The translations under genes and the position numbers were made by a program. Below, piece by piece: positions 33,901 through 47,000 of a DNA stretch of 64,000 nucleotides; position 1 is the first letter of the stretch, and each line of letters begins with the position of its first letter. The notes under the pieces were generated by a model. The model saw only the letters and a program-made list of their open reading frames with translations. It ran no database searches and was not told where the DNA came from. Source of the DNA: Crotophaga sulcirostris. Lineage: Eukaryota > Chordata > Aves > Cuculiformes > Crotophagidae. The stretch covers positions 582,176 through 646,175 of the forward strand of contig VYZB01000225.1 of the NCBI GenBank assembly GCA_013397455.1, written 5' to 3'.

Positions 33901-36900
33901 CAGGCTCAGTGGAGCACAACTCTGTGGTAGATAAAATGGCTTCATGTTTTCTTCAAAAAACATCTGTGGGAGTGATGCACAAAAAGAGAGAGGATGGTGA
34001 AAATGCAGCAGTGGTGGGACTCGTACCCATGGCAGGTTTGACCCTGACATCTGTGGCAACTGCTTTGATCCTCTTGAATGCTGTAATAAGTTTGTAAAGG
34101 TCCTGTGTGGGGGCTATCCCCTGGCTAGAGGGCTTCTTGTAGATTCTTCAAAGACGTGTCCCAGCTTTTTGAGTTTAAGGGTATGACCGTGGCTCGGCAG
34201 CATTCCCCAGCAGTTCTGGGAAGGTGACAGTCAATCACAGTTCCATTATTGCCAACCAGAGTATCTGGGATTCTTTAGGAGCTTCAGTGTTTCAAATGAA
34301 AGGAGTAAAGTGAAATTCTGACTTTGGTTATGTGGGACATACTAGGAGACAAAGGGAGGAAGGTATAATAGTAATAATAGTAATACAAAAAAAGAAAAAA
34401 TATCTATTGAATACGCTAAAGAAAGAAGACTATAAACCCTACTGCCCATAGGCAGAATATGTTGTGTGATTCACTATTTGGGGATACATCTGTGTTACAG
34501 CCATTTAGCTTGTGGCTTGTACTACCAAAACAAATGCACATTTCATTTCCTTTTTGTCTTTCTTCTGATGCCATTTCCTGAATTTCCAGGGAACAACTGT
34601 AGCAGGGGAAGTAGAATGATTGATCCCATATTATCGCTGCTGTAAAACCATCTCCAGATGTCTGCCAGCTTTAAGCAGCATAGCTAAATTCAGTGTGAGC
34701 TGAAGAGCTGCATACGAACCAGGGTCAGTATTAACAGGGCCAGATCCTCAACTGCTGTGAGATGGGATGGCTGCCTTTAGGAAGCTTCTGCTCCCTAATA
34801 TTAGTTTGTGGCAGGAATAGGTCTCTTCTTTTGGTCAAATTTAGGAGTTGTGCAAGTTATTTAGATTTTTTTTTTTAAAAAAATTGGGTCAGCTTATGAC
34901 TAAAAGACATTTAATTTACATACTTTTAGTTGCTCCTAAATTTGTTTTAGTACTAAAATGAATTATTTTTATAGACTTTCTATGGTGTTTAGTTAAAAAG
35001 AAAAGATTGGAGCTTGAACTTTCTGATTAAGTTAAATGTCGCTGTTTCAAACAGGAGTTAGAAAAAAAATCAGAAATTGTTTACCAGTGAAACAAAGCTT
35101 ATGTAAAAATAGCTGGATTAAACAATGATGACTAGGATTCTGTCTAGTTTTAATGCCAGCAATATGTTTTTAAAGCAATCATGCTTTCCCAAGACGGTAT
35201 CAATGAGGAAGGATTAGTGCTACAAAATGTTACACCTTGTTTAGTTTGCCATAGAGGCAGAATGATTTTCTGTAACAGTTGTTCACGCTTTATTGGTAAC
35301 AATAATGTTGAATCACAACTGTCAGACTGGGAAGAAACTCCCAGCTCTGACCTCTTCTTTTGACTCCTTTCCTCAGCAGCAAGCTATGGCCTTTGAGTTG
35401 GAATGTGTTTGAACTAAGCTTTTTTGTAGACACATGCTCTGTCCCTGTTGTTGGTGCATTTTCCAGATTTTTGGAGCAAAGTGCTTGCAGGCCTTACTTG
35501 GGGGAGAGATGCAGCTGGGGTGGGTATGGAGGTCAAAGTGTATTAGGAACATATTTTGCCTCTGTCTAGTGATGAAGAGATGCAGCTCAAAGACTCCCTG
35601 CCACCTCTCCACCTCACTCCAAACCATATATGATTTTACTTTTGGTTGCTGCCTTCCAACGAAGTCGTGCCTCCATATCTGTTGGGGCCAGAGACAAGAT
35701 TAGAACACCACAGCCCTACTGCCAGTCTAGCAGGGGTATTTTCAGCCCACTTTTGGAGTAAAGGCATGGAGACAAAATAGGCACACCAGAACTGTATGGC
35801 TGATGGGGCTCTTATCCTCTACCTGGGAGAAGGCTGTGGAAACACCAAGCACAAAGGAGTCTTGTGAGCTTTCCGCTGTCCTTCCATTAAGTTTCAAGAG
35901 ATTTTGGTATTTGCAGCTCTGTTGTGGAGCAAGTCCACCATGCTGTGTGTTAACAACTGCTAATGACAGTGCTACTGTAGAGGTGCAGATAAGGAATTCT
36001 GTGACATGCAAGTTAATCAATTGAACTCCTGCAACATCTAATTAATTAGCAGTTCTTTTGAAGAATCTACAAATGGTCATTACTGGTAATGAAGCTATTG
36101 ATCCAAAGTGTACAAACTAGACAAAAACCCAGTACCAGATGAAGGCTCCGGGTCAGATCCTTTGATAGCCATCACCAGCACTTTAATGACCTCAGTGGGG
36201 CTTTGTTGAGTAACAGCAGCTGAGAACATGGGGCATAAAATTTAATGTTCCTTGAACTGTTCCAGGATTTAGTAATAACGTAGCTTATGTATACACCTAC
36301 GCTGAAATTTTCAAAGCTACCTAGGGGAACTGAATGCTAATTGTAATGGAAATGGGCAAAGTCCTTAAATGGCCTTCCAAATCCCAGCTCCATTGCTGGG
36401 AAGCATGCAGTGTCCTGTTACACAGCTCCATTCCTTGGCCCCTCACAGCTTTTTATGTTTCGGTGGACTTTTCTTTCAACCAGAAATCAGCACCTTTTCC
36501 TTTCTTCTTTAAAAGAGACTGAATTGTAATCATCCTGATACAAATTTTGGATGCTTTGCTAGCAAACCTGTAGATTGCTAAGAAAGGGGAGTGTAGTATA
36601 AATTTTCCAGTTTTCGGCTTTAATGTGACTTTGAAATTTAAAAGGTAATTCAGGAAAGACATATCTTAAAACTCATTGCTGCTTGTGCTCTCAGTGCTGT
36701 TTCTTTTTGGCTGTTAAGAATACAACCACTGTATGAGAAAGAGAATGATATAATTTTAGTTGCTGCTATAAATTCACCCCCAGCATGATTCCATTAAAAC
36801 TAATGGAATTATATCAGGATTAGTTTTGGCCCACTTCAGAATTGTTAATAACTGGAAAAACAATATTGTATTATCCTTGTCATGAGGTAAAGTCAGTCTG

Positions 36901-39900
36901 GCACTACCTTCTATGAATTCATACTTCATCCTTTATTAATGTTAGAGGGTAATGGTGCCCTGTATTGCTTTTCTAATAGCTAAAATATTATGCTGTTTTA
37001 AGGGATTTTATTCATTCCTTCAGGGACATTTGCTGCTGCCCACAGCAAAATATGTTGAGATGTGTGTGTGTAAGTGTGTGTTTGTGTAGGTGTAAACACA
37101 CATATATAGGTGTGAACACCCAAAAAAAGACAGGGAACCTCTGCATATGGAGGGTTTTTGTGTTTTGAAGGAATGTATAAACCTTGCAATTTTTCAACCT
37201 CGTTCTATTTATTAAATAAGTCTTAAAATTAACAGCAAAATAACATCTAAACAAGTTAAATCTTACTATTCATTATGAAAGATGAATCCCTGATTTCTAG
37301 GCACTTAGCTGTGCTGCCGCTTTTTTTGGTTGGATCTTGAGAGAATTTTTATTAAAATGCAAATAGTGTAGCTACAGCACTGTTCCCTGATTAAATGGAA
37401 GAAGCATCACTTAGTACTCATTGAAGTCAAATGTAATCAAGATAGGATTGATTTTATATTCAGTTCGTGTAAACACTGCTCATTCCAGCTCTTAAAAATC
37501 CATAAAATAACAAAAATGCCAGCTTTATTTTTCAAGTGGATACAAGGTAAAGAGAAAACTGCTTATATGCTTTATACATTTATAATGCAAATAATGCTAG
37601 CCTAAGGTGAGTGCGACAACAATGCTCCTCCACTTCTGTAGACTTATATTAAAGCTGTGTTTATGTATGTGATGAAATTTTCACAGGCTGAACAAAGCTG
37701 TGATCTTTCAGCACGTTTTCTGCTCGAACTGAACTCTCTGTATGTTACTTGGTGTAGCTCTTCTAGCTTCCTCTTAAGGGGTCATGTTGTTTTGAATCAC
37801 CGGTGCTGCGTGACAGGGACACAAACACTAACTACAGATCAGGCATTGCCTGTTGGCTTAGCCTTTGGGATCCATACCCAGTTACTTCTTGGGAATAACA
37901 CAACAGGTCCAGAAAATATCTGGTTACGTGTGTATCTCCCCTTGGCGTGTTGCACTCATTGATGCAGGTGGCAGTCAGGGTTAGGATCAGGGTGCTAGGC
38001 AGACACAGTAAAGCTGGCAAAGTTTTAGGCTCAGTTGAACCAGCCTGTGTGTGAGAGGAGCAGTAAAGCAGGTCAGTAAGACTCTGAAGTGGTGCAGTTG
38101 TCTGCTGCAAACACAGGGCAGCATGGGAGGCAAAGCAGGTGCTGTGTTATAAATGTTGGCCTCTGTGCACCCTTTAAAATCTCTAACACAGAACACTTTA
38201 ACTGCACTGCTGTCGGCAACCGGTGCAGCACCCCCTGCTCAGGAAATCCAAGTGTTTAATTATGGGGACTTGCTATTCCACCTCGTCTCAGTGGCACTGG
38301 GAGATAAGTCATAGTTGGTTTTCCTGCCTGGGAAAGGGTCTATTTCGCATTTCTCTGTGCAGGCACAGAGATACGGACATGCATATGCAAAGGAAACTTT
38401 GCAGTCTGTACTAAAAAAATAGACACTAAACATCTCTGCCTCTCTGCCTATGGCATTTAGGAGTCACTTTGTATTAAGAAAAGTAATGGTGTGCTTGCTA
38501 AGCAGCGTGAGTATTTTGCTTACTAAGAAGTAACTCCTAAAATCTCCCTTAAGTCATAACGTCTGATGAGCATGTCAATGGAAGATAAAAGCTTCTATTG
38601 ACTTGTTAATGCAAAGCCAGGGAAATGGTTCTGAAGTTTGGAGTTCTCTGAAATGTTAGTTGGGTTTTATGAAGATCACTCTGTCATGAGCAATGTTTCA
38701 GCTCCATTAACTGCTGAGAGGAAACACGTTAAAAGGTGGCAGAGTATAGGTGGATGGTCTTCAGGCTTGGGTTCTCGTAGTTGACCATTGCGTTCCACCA
38801 TACTGTATGGAATATGTAGGCACTGCAGAGGGTAAGAAACCTGCCATGCAGGCTGCTGAGCAAATGGGAAAATCTCCATCTTTGGTGAAAGAGGATGCTA
38901 TAAACCTATCTTTAGAGTGATAAACCCCCATAAGCTCAGTCTGCAGGCAGAGCATACAACAAAGCTGCATCTCTGCATTCTTTTCTACTGGATTTTGCGT
39001 AATTCGTGGTGATCTGAGGAGAGCAATTGAGCTTTTAAGTGAGTTGCCTGGGGTTTTTCTGAACAGCAGTTTAGGTTCTGTACAACAAAAACATTAGTAT
39101 TAATGCTGTGATGATCTTTTAGTAGCTAAAATTAGATTATCCAGGAAGAAAATATTTTGAATTCTTGTGGTTTTAAGTATTTAGTATTTTTCCCTAGATG
39201 ACGACTTCTAATAAGAATCATTATGCACATTTCACAGACATTGCACTGAATGATTTAAACTTTAAGTAGCTTCTGTTTTAGAAACCAGTCTTACAAAGAA
39301 AGTTAGAGTGCTGACCCATTTTAACAGAAATGGTAAAGCGCTAATAAAAATTAATTCAGTTTGCAAAATGTGTTTCAGGATGTGTTTAAGCAAGTGAAAA
39401 TCAACAAATCAAAGGTCATTCTTAGAAGATGCAGAAATGTGCAGTGAGTGCCTTGTGGCATATCTCCTAATTAAATCCCTGTAGAGAAAATCATGGTGAA
39501 ATTTAAAGACCGGAGTCATTGCGTTTAGGACAGGTCAGCACACCAATTATCAAGATGGCTTTGACTGTTTTATTGGAAATTACTATAGCAAAAAGTAAGC
39601 TAGTGCATTTGGGAGTAACAAGATGTAATAGATTCATAATTTCTAATAACTTGTTTTACTATAAATTCCATATAGTTCCAACCAATATGGCACTCCTTAT
39701 CCAAAGAAAATACTTTTGCATCATAGAAGTGTTATAAAAGACATAACTGGAAAGGAAGGTGGAATCTTTGTAAATCCCCTTTATTTCATTTTTTACTTGT
39801 CTATCCATTTCCTAATGCAACGTTTGCACCGTGAACATGGTCTTCTACAACCTGTTTACCAGTATGGTGAGCACTGAGGTCCCTAATCCTTCTTCTCAAG

Positions 39901-40156
39901 TTTTTTGCTTATCACTCCTAGAATTAAAATTTTGTAATCAATTTATTATATTGAATTTCTCCTATTTCGTTGTAAGTGCTTACTCTTATTTGTTTTTGTT
40001 GATATTGAATATTATTTAGTCTTAGTGAAGATTGTACTTAATTCCATGTGAGGCACTTTGACTACATCTTTTTATGTGTGAGCTGTCCAAAAAGACAAAA
40101 GAACAATTCTACAAGATTTTTCAATGCTCACATCGGTATTTTGTGTGACAGCAAAA
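30971..40156. other. Nine kilobases of non-coding DNA, nothing firmly recognised
   Basis: Open frames reach about 100 codons, overlap on both strands and show no domains. Simple repeats: TAA/TAG type at about 34365-34385, T11A7 at 34866-34883, and interrupted GT at 37060-37090. The region 34004-34070 faintly recalls the MIR 'gggactcgaaccc' motif but is too weak to call. One plus frame (35181-35363) contains two CxxC pairs (PCLVC and CNSC), which I take as chance. Confidence 0.5.
37060..37090. repeat. Interrupted GT microsatellite
   Basis: Runs of TG broken by TAAG and TTTG, followed by a short CA/TA patch at about 37095-37107. It is a simple sequence repeat only. Confidence 0.7.
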
Positions 40157-40210
40157 TTAGTCAGATCACTGCATGTGATTTTTTTAGTCAGATCACTGCA
40201 TGTGATTTTT
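40157..40210 (+). repeat. Perfect 27-base tandem duplication
   Basis: The unit TTAGTCAGATCACTGCATGT (plus GATTTTT) occurs at 40157-40183 and again at 40184-40210 with no mismatch. Zero divergence suggests a very recent duplication, or an assembly or sequencing artefact. Nothing else is duplicated around it. Confidence 0.95.
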
Positions 40211-43200
40211 GTCACCTAACACTAAGGAGGCAGACACTATCAGGGGCTACTGGTCGCACCTGCATGAGGCAGAAGTGCCAGAAGCAGCATCAGGTTCTTC
40301 AGTGGTTGTGTAGTGGATGCTGCCCCTTATTTTCAGGCTGGAAACTTCCGTCTTAATCTTAGCTTGGATTATGCTGTATTTGACTTGTCAAACTTGACTT
40401 GTAAGTAGCTTAAATACTAGCTAACTTTGGAAAAAAAAATACAATAAAGCTATTTGTGCATCTTTTGGGATGTGTGGCTCAGTTTCAGTTTTGAAACACT
40501 GGCCTTGGGGGGTGCAAAAATCCTGGATTGTTTTTATTTTTGGGGGACAGGGTTTGTTTTGGGTCTTATCCCTTTATACTGAGAGGGGCTACTAAACCTG
40601 TCACCGTGTTATGCTTTTGTTTGGCACTTTGTTGTAAACAGGTCAGTAGTACAGTTAACCTAAATCCACGAAGGGACTGAAAATAAGAGCAGAGCATTAG
40701 CTGTTTCACAGGCTGAATAGAAAAAGATATGATGAAATCATTCCAGAGGCAGAGAGGAAATGTGATTTCCATGCTGCTTTATGATTTATACTTTCTGAGC
40801 TGTGCTACAAAGGACAGCAGTGAAAGGAAAGCAAAATATCCTCTGGTGATGTTTCAGTAACACTGCAGATTATGGAAGGATTGGAGCTGGAGACTGCCAA
40901 GCTCTTCTAAGCAAGAAGGTGCAAAGGAGCTGCTGATACCCCCTCCAGTCCAGCTCTGCCAGTGCTCCTGTGCTCCAGTCAGACCTGTGCGTGCTGTGTG
41001 ACACCCTCTAGCTTTGCCCCAGTGTTTTCTTTTCCTCTCAGGAGTCAGGAGCATGATTGTGGTGAACTGGAAACCCACAGCAGCTGTCCTCTATTTTATC
41101 TATTGGTCTAGGTAGGTTTAACACTGTGCATTACAAATCGACATACAAAGCATTTTAGCAGATTACAATGACAAAAATGTATGGACAAAACCTGTGATTC
41201 CTTAGCAATACTTCCTGCATATATTGGGCTGTGCTGAGCAGTATAAATCAGCCTTATTCTACTAAAATCTGTGAAATAATACGAAGGTGAAGCAAAAAAT
41301 ACCTTCAAGTACTTTTTGTTTTTTCCCCCCAAGTCTGGAAGGTTAACATGAAGAAGTGTTCCTCCATTGTCACTCAAGGCAATAATTATGACAGGCACAG
41401 TCCTCCTTAAATGCAACTAAAAAAAAAAAAACTTTCCACAATTTTTCATAACTTGTTTCTGCTAAACTGTGATAACAAGTTATCTTCAGAGTTGCCTGCT
41501 CATTACTGGTAGAATTGAGGAAAAATCTTCTCCGGGATAATACATAGTGATATTCAGTGCAGACCTTCTCCTGCCCTCTGCTTGGAGTCCAGGAGGTACA
41601 GGGCTCAGCACAAATGTGGAAGGGAGAACTCCAAGAAACATAGTCCAGAAGTGACGTGGAAATTATCCTTAAGCAATAAAAGATGAAAGATTGCTACAGC
41701 TGAGATCTGGCCTGGATTTCCAAGATGGAAAGATATGTGGATTTTATCACCTTACTGCTCCCTTTTCAGCAAATTTGACTGTATCTTTAGCAATTGCTTA
41801 AATGTAAGACCCTTGGTTAAGTGCAGAGAAGAACTGGACAAGAGAGAACAAGGGCCTTCCTGACCATAGTAGATAGATGTCAAAAGGAGAACTTCACTGT
41901 CAAGCCTAGCAAAATTCAGATGTACAGGTATAAAACCCTCTTGGATGTCTTCCAGACTGCTGAGTATATTCAGGCAGTGGCTTGGGTCACTGACAGACAG
42001 GATCATGGTACAGCTCTTACTCATTTCTTCTTTTTACATAATTTTCCAACCGTGTTTTTTATAGACTTAGCCATTTTTCAGCTCTTTCTCCCTTACCTCA
42101 AGGGGCAAAATTTCCACACTCAGATTCATCCTTCCTGCTCTACGCTGGCATCCTTCCAAACTGGTCTGTGTGTTTGGTAAGTTGTGATGCTCCAGCCTGG
42201 ACACAGGACTCTCACTGGAGCTGTGTCGAGCAAATGAGTTTGTCTCCCACATCACTGTTTAAACGTCCTGCTGTGATGCTCACTGAGCTGCAAAAATGTT
42301 AGTCTGTGTAATCCCTTGTCCACAGCCTAACCAACACAGCAAGAAACAAAAGCATTCCCTAACGTGATTGCTCCTGTTTCATTGAAGAGCTACCAGGTAT
42401 TTTTTCTTTTTTTTGCTCTTGGAGGAATAAACAATTTGAACTATCCCAGCTATCTGTTGTTGTTGATGTGTAAGTCTGTTTCACATTTATTGTGTTGCTA
42501 GGGAATGTGTGCAGCTTTTGCTGCTTTTGAATTATAGCTGCTAGCACTTATCTTCTCCTCCAGCAAATAGCATTTATAGCAAGTTCTTTGAAAGCAGTGC
42601 AGTCATTTGTACTTAAGACAGAATTATGGCAGCAGCAAAGAGTTACAAGGGAAGAATTTAGCCCAGTGGTGCTTCTACACACAGGTAACTCTGCTTACTC
42701 ACATTCATTATTCATTTTTATAAGAACAATTTCCTTAAATTTCTGGAACAGTGGAAGAACAGGTTTGTACTAGTGCTCACTAAACCAGGGAATTTCCATT
42801 TGCCAAATACACATTCTGTGAAGCTATAATGTTTTCTGGACTCTCAAGTACTCCAACGATCCATTGAGAAGGGGTGAGAATGGAAGGAGTAAAACAGGGT
42901 TTGTGGACACTGATTACTGTGACACTGATCAGGGGCTTGAATTTTCCATATTGCTTCATAACAACTAAAACAGTCTTGCATCCTCTTTCCCAGTGAAAAA
43001 GCTCAGGTTTTATTTAGAAAGTGGACATATTTGCCTGGTTTCATTTTCATGGCAATATTTTGAAATGAGTTTGGTTTTGTTCCAAGGTGAAACAGGAAAT
43101 GTTTGGAAAATATTTTCTACATTTTGTTGTGGTTACATTGAAAATCCTCACCGAATGGAATTGTCATTGTCTGGTCAACTTTAATTTCCTGGCATCCAGA

Positions 43201-43879
43201 AATTATACCAGAGAATTAAACATCCCCATTCCTGGTTTATGGACATCTTACTGCATATTCTAGCAACGCATGTTTTATTCTGTAACCAACACAAAAATGG
43301 ATTGAATGGGAAGAGGGATTTTTGTTCAAATATCCAAAGGTCTGGTTTAAGCCAGGGCGCAGCGGTGTGTCTTCTTGACAGAAAGAAACCAGTGCTTCAG
43401 TACAGTGCAAATCGACTGTGTCAGCCTGGAAGTCAACTGAGAGGATCTTGGTAGAGAGAAGTTACTGCTAAAAATTGTCCCAGTGAGACAGAGTGAGTTC
43501 TCATCTTTTCCTTCATGTTATTATCTAAAGTTTCTGGGGAGACAGTGAATATGCCTGGCATTGGCCTGATGAAAAGAGGGAGCTTTGTGATAATACAGCC
43601 AATGTGAAACTGTGTGTTAAGTGAAAGGTTTATTGTTTGGATGTTATATTCATTTCAGCCTTTTTTTAGTTTGAAATGCCAATCACTGACTTTACCTGTC
43701 AAAACTGAAGAACTTAGTGTTCTTTTCAGAGAGCCATTCCAACAATGGGTGCTTCAAATGTTAAACCTATATTGTGGAAATCAAGTGATAGGGTAGGATT
43801 CATTTTTTTCTCTCTTTGAATTATTAGAGATTATTAATGTTCCTCATTTAGCCTAGAATATTACAGACCTTTTGACATA
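40211..43879. other. Non-coding stretch, nothing firmly recognised
   Basis: A 119-codon plus frame (41821-42180) ends just after a good donor-like TTTG|GTAAGT at 42177. An acceptor-like TTTTTTATAG ends at 42064, so an exon at 42065-42176 can be drawn. However, the minus strand is equally open there with its own donor-like site, so neither is convincing. No transposon or RNA gene was seen. Confidence 0.45.
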
Positions 43880-44010
43880 GATGTATGTGTGTGTTTTGAT
43901 TTGTTTGGTGTTATTTTGGTTTGGGGTTTCTTTATGTTTTTTAGGGGTATTTTTGTGTGTGTGTTTGTTTTTGGTTTTGCTATTGGGTTGTGTGTGTTTG
44001 GTTTTTTTTT
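43880..44010 (+). repeat. GT-rich low-complexity tract with strong strand asymmetry
   Basis: About 130 bases are almost free of C and poor in A, made of TGTGTG, TTTGGTTTGGGGTTTC and similar blocks and ending in a T9 run. The 62-codon open frame here (rich in Cys, Leu, Phe and Val) is a by-product of this composition. Confidence 0.7.
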
Positions 44011-47000
44011 ATGAAAAACATGCCTTTATGATGCAACTTCAGAAACGTAATCTCCCTCTATTGACCTGATAGGCTTTGGATGAGCCTTTCAGTGGTGTGT
44101 GTATCTAGTCACCTTTTACCTCATTCAGATCTAAATAGTTAGTTAAAAGTCATTATGTAATTTTCAAACTCGGGCTTTAAGGGAGTGAAGATAAGCATTC
44201 TCTACATGTTTCTGCCTTAAAAAAAGGGTGCAGACAGAAAACTAATCAATGAAACCTCTCTGAAGTGGAGGTGGTGGTAGGTTAGTTGGATTCTGGGTTA
44301 GGAGCAGTTCTGTGGCCACTTCAATGACTTTTATTTTTTTTTGTAATACGGTAAAAGGCAAACTGCAGGCAGACAATGTATCTAGTGTGTGATTTTTCTT
44401 TTCTCATTTCCTTAGGGAAATGCAGTAAAAAGTTCCTTATATAAATTAACCTACATTCTAGTGGGGAAAAAACAGGGGGGAGTCAAGCAGTATGATATGT
44501 GATCAGAAATATTAATCACAAAATTCTCTTGCTGATTTCATGAATCTTGATGCCACTCTGTATTGGACAGGATTGCTCTACCCCACTAACTCTAGACTAA
44601 CTTGTGCTTATCTGCCTCCCAGCCAGTCACTGAGTGCAGAAACTGAGAGTCACTGCCCATTGAAGCAGCTGCTTTTATCACCAGGGAATTGGCTTTGGCT
44701 TTGCTGGACCTCTGCTACTTCGCATCAGTCCCGACTGCTTTGGTGACAACGAGAACAGCCTGAGTTTGCTGCCAGTAGCTTTTTACTTCTCTTTAGTACC
44801 CAAAGCCCTCTGTAGGGAAATATTTCCAGAATCGCATCTTACTGTGAAAAGTACAATTCTTGTTACAGCGAAACATGCTGTTATAATTCTTTATCATTTT
44901 ATGTGTAACTCCTACTGTCTTATGAGACTGGAAAATGAAGCTAGCTTGAAGCCAGTGTGTAATTCTCTAAATATGCAGTAGGTGAAATAAGCTTTCTAAT
45001 TAAAGGTGTTTATAGCTACAGAAACATTAGATCTCAGTTGGAATCTTTGAAAGTAAACTTTTTACCATTGTATGTTGTTCATTCTGAATATCTGTGGCTT
45101 TATTTTTCTACTCTGGCACTGCTGAGAATTTACAGTAAGCCGGGGCATGTCGGCTGGATTCCCCATGGTAAATATCTGTGGTAGACCCACATTATCTCTG
45201 TAACATTTTGATATTTGTTGCAAGTCTTGCTCTAGATCTTGTTTCTCATTTTCACAGCTGTGTGACGCTCTGGAGGAGAATGCGAGCTTCTGGAGATACT
45301 AGAGCTCTGCAGAACAGCAATGCTAAATAGATAATTTCATTTTCATGCTGAAGTGCTTCTTTTTAGTCTCTGCTTGGTGAAAATATCTTTGGGAGTGTCT
45401 TAGATCTAGAGATGTTGAAGGATTTTTTTTAAGCTATCTTTGTAATCTCTGTAGGCCCTCCAGCACTCAGTGTGTTATCTACAGCTATTGCTTTCCCCCC
45501 TGCTTTTCAATTCAGTACTGTGACTGCTAGGTTGATGTGTTTCTACTTACTGCTTTAATTCTGTTTCATATCATGCATTATTTATACATCCCTCTGTTAA
45601 ACTACAGGTCCTATTATGTGCTCGGAGCATCCTTTTGGTTGTAGCCCTCACTGTTGTTCTCTGCCTGAAAACACAAGAGGTGATTTTACAACTGTTAATG
45701 CAAGGATTAAGCACTCATTTAAATAGAGGCAAATATTTGGTTAGACACAGGAGGAGGACAAAATGCCCTTTGTGTCCCAAATGTGGTCTTTGGCAAGGGT
45801 GGCCTTGAAGTCTGTAAAGCAGAGGTCTCCCTTGTCAACTCTTTTAAGGAAGCCACAGAACCATGAGCCTGGGATATGAGACAGTAAAGAGGGAGGAAGA
45901 TGACTTAAACAGCAAGTGAAGTGCTTGCCCTATTCTCCTCTTGAATTTTGAGTGAATGTAAAGGAAAAGGAAGAGCCTTGTCTCAGTTTCTCTGACTGTC
46001 AACAGGAGTAGGTGGCCCAGTGTGTGAAGTAGCTCAAAAATGCTGGTAGAAGAGGTGGAGTGAGCCAGCAGTCCTCTCACCACTGAAACAAATGAAGCAG
46101 CAGAATAGGGTGAGTAGTGGCACATGGCCCTTGGCCCATTTCAGGGCTGTCCCTGGGGCACTTCATTGCTTATGACAACAGGAAAAAGAGTTCAGGTTAA
46201 CTTGTGCATTAATCCCTGGAGTTGTCTCATCTTCTGAAAAGAAAGGCAGGAGAGGATAACCATTTTGGACGCTGTCTGTGGTTGAGCTGTGAGCTTGCAG
46301 TACCACTCATTGATGTAGACGTGGAGGCTGGTTGAAATGGACCAATATTGTCATCTTATGTCATCATCATCATCACATGTTGTGGCATCTCAATTACTGC
46401 TCTAAAATAATGAAAGGAGTTGTCAGGTCAGGCAGGTTAGATGAATTACCCAGCGCAGTTACTCCTATCTAAAATAATCTGTATCACTTTACTGAGTGTC
46501 AGCATGTTGCTTACTTGAAAAATTGCACTTTAACACTAGTTTCCCTTAGACATAAACATTCATTACATAATTCTTTGGGATTTAGGTCTCTTGATTTAGT
46601 ACGTAGCAAAGAAATGTCAAACTATTTCTGTAGAAAAATATTTTAACATCGGAAAAAACTTTAGGAATATAGTAGAGGAAAAACACTACTGTGGAGGAAA
46701 CAAACCTGTTTACAAATGAAGGATTTTAATATGGGTGGACATATTGATTTCTAAATTTACCTTTATTAATAAAAATGGATGACTATGCAGTTGCAAAAGC
46801 AATACAGATCCTGAGCAGGAGGAACCCAGTAACAGCAATGCTATTATAATTCACTTTCACATTTTCTATGTCACTAACTATTTAATTCTCTTAATACTAA
46901 GTGTTATATGGACAGGTAGGAAGACAATGTCTTCTAAGATCTTCCAAATAGCTCCTGAGTACTGCAAGGAAAATCGATGTGTTCATATGATTTCATTTGG

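Noticed and set aside
34004..34070. GGTGGGACTCGTACCCATG resembling a MIR or tRNA B-box region
   Set aside because: The motif is short and the neighbours do not follow either a MIR or a tRNA fold.
35181..35363. Frame with two CxxC pairs resembling a zinc ribbon
   Set aside because: The spacing is suggestive, but there is no family match, the flanking residues are not zinc-ribbon-like, and splice signals are lacking.
41821..42180. 119-codon plus frame ending at a good donor, with an exon drawable at 42065-42176
   Set aside because: Three alternative readings on two strands are equally open with comparable splice-like sites, so none can be preferred.
45960..46040. CTCAGTTTCTCTGACTGTCA resembling the MIR 'cctcagtttcctcatctgtaa' block
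   Set aside because: The similarity is limited to about 20 bases of common sequence and the flanks do not continue the MIR consensus.
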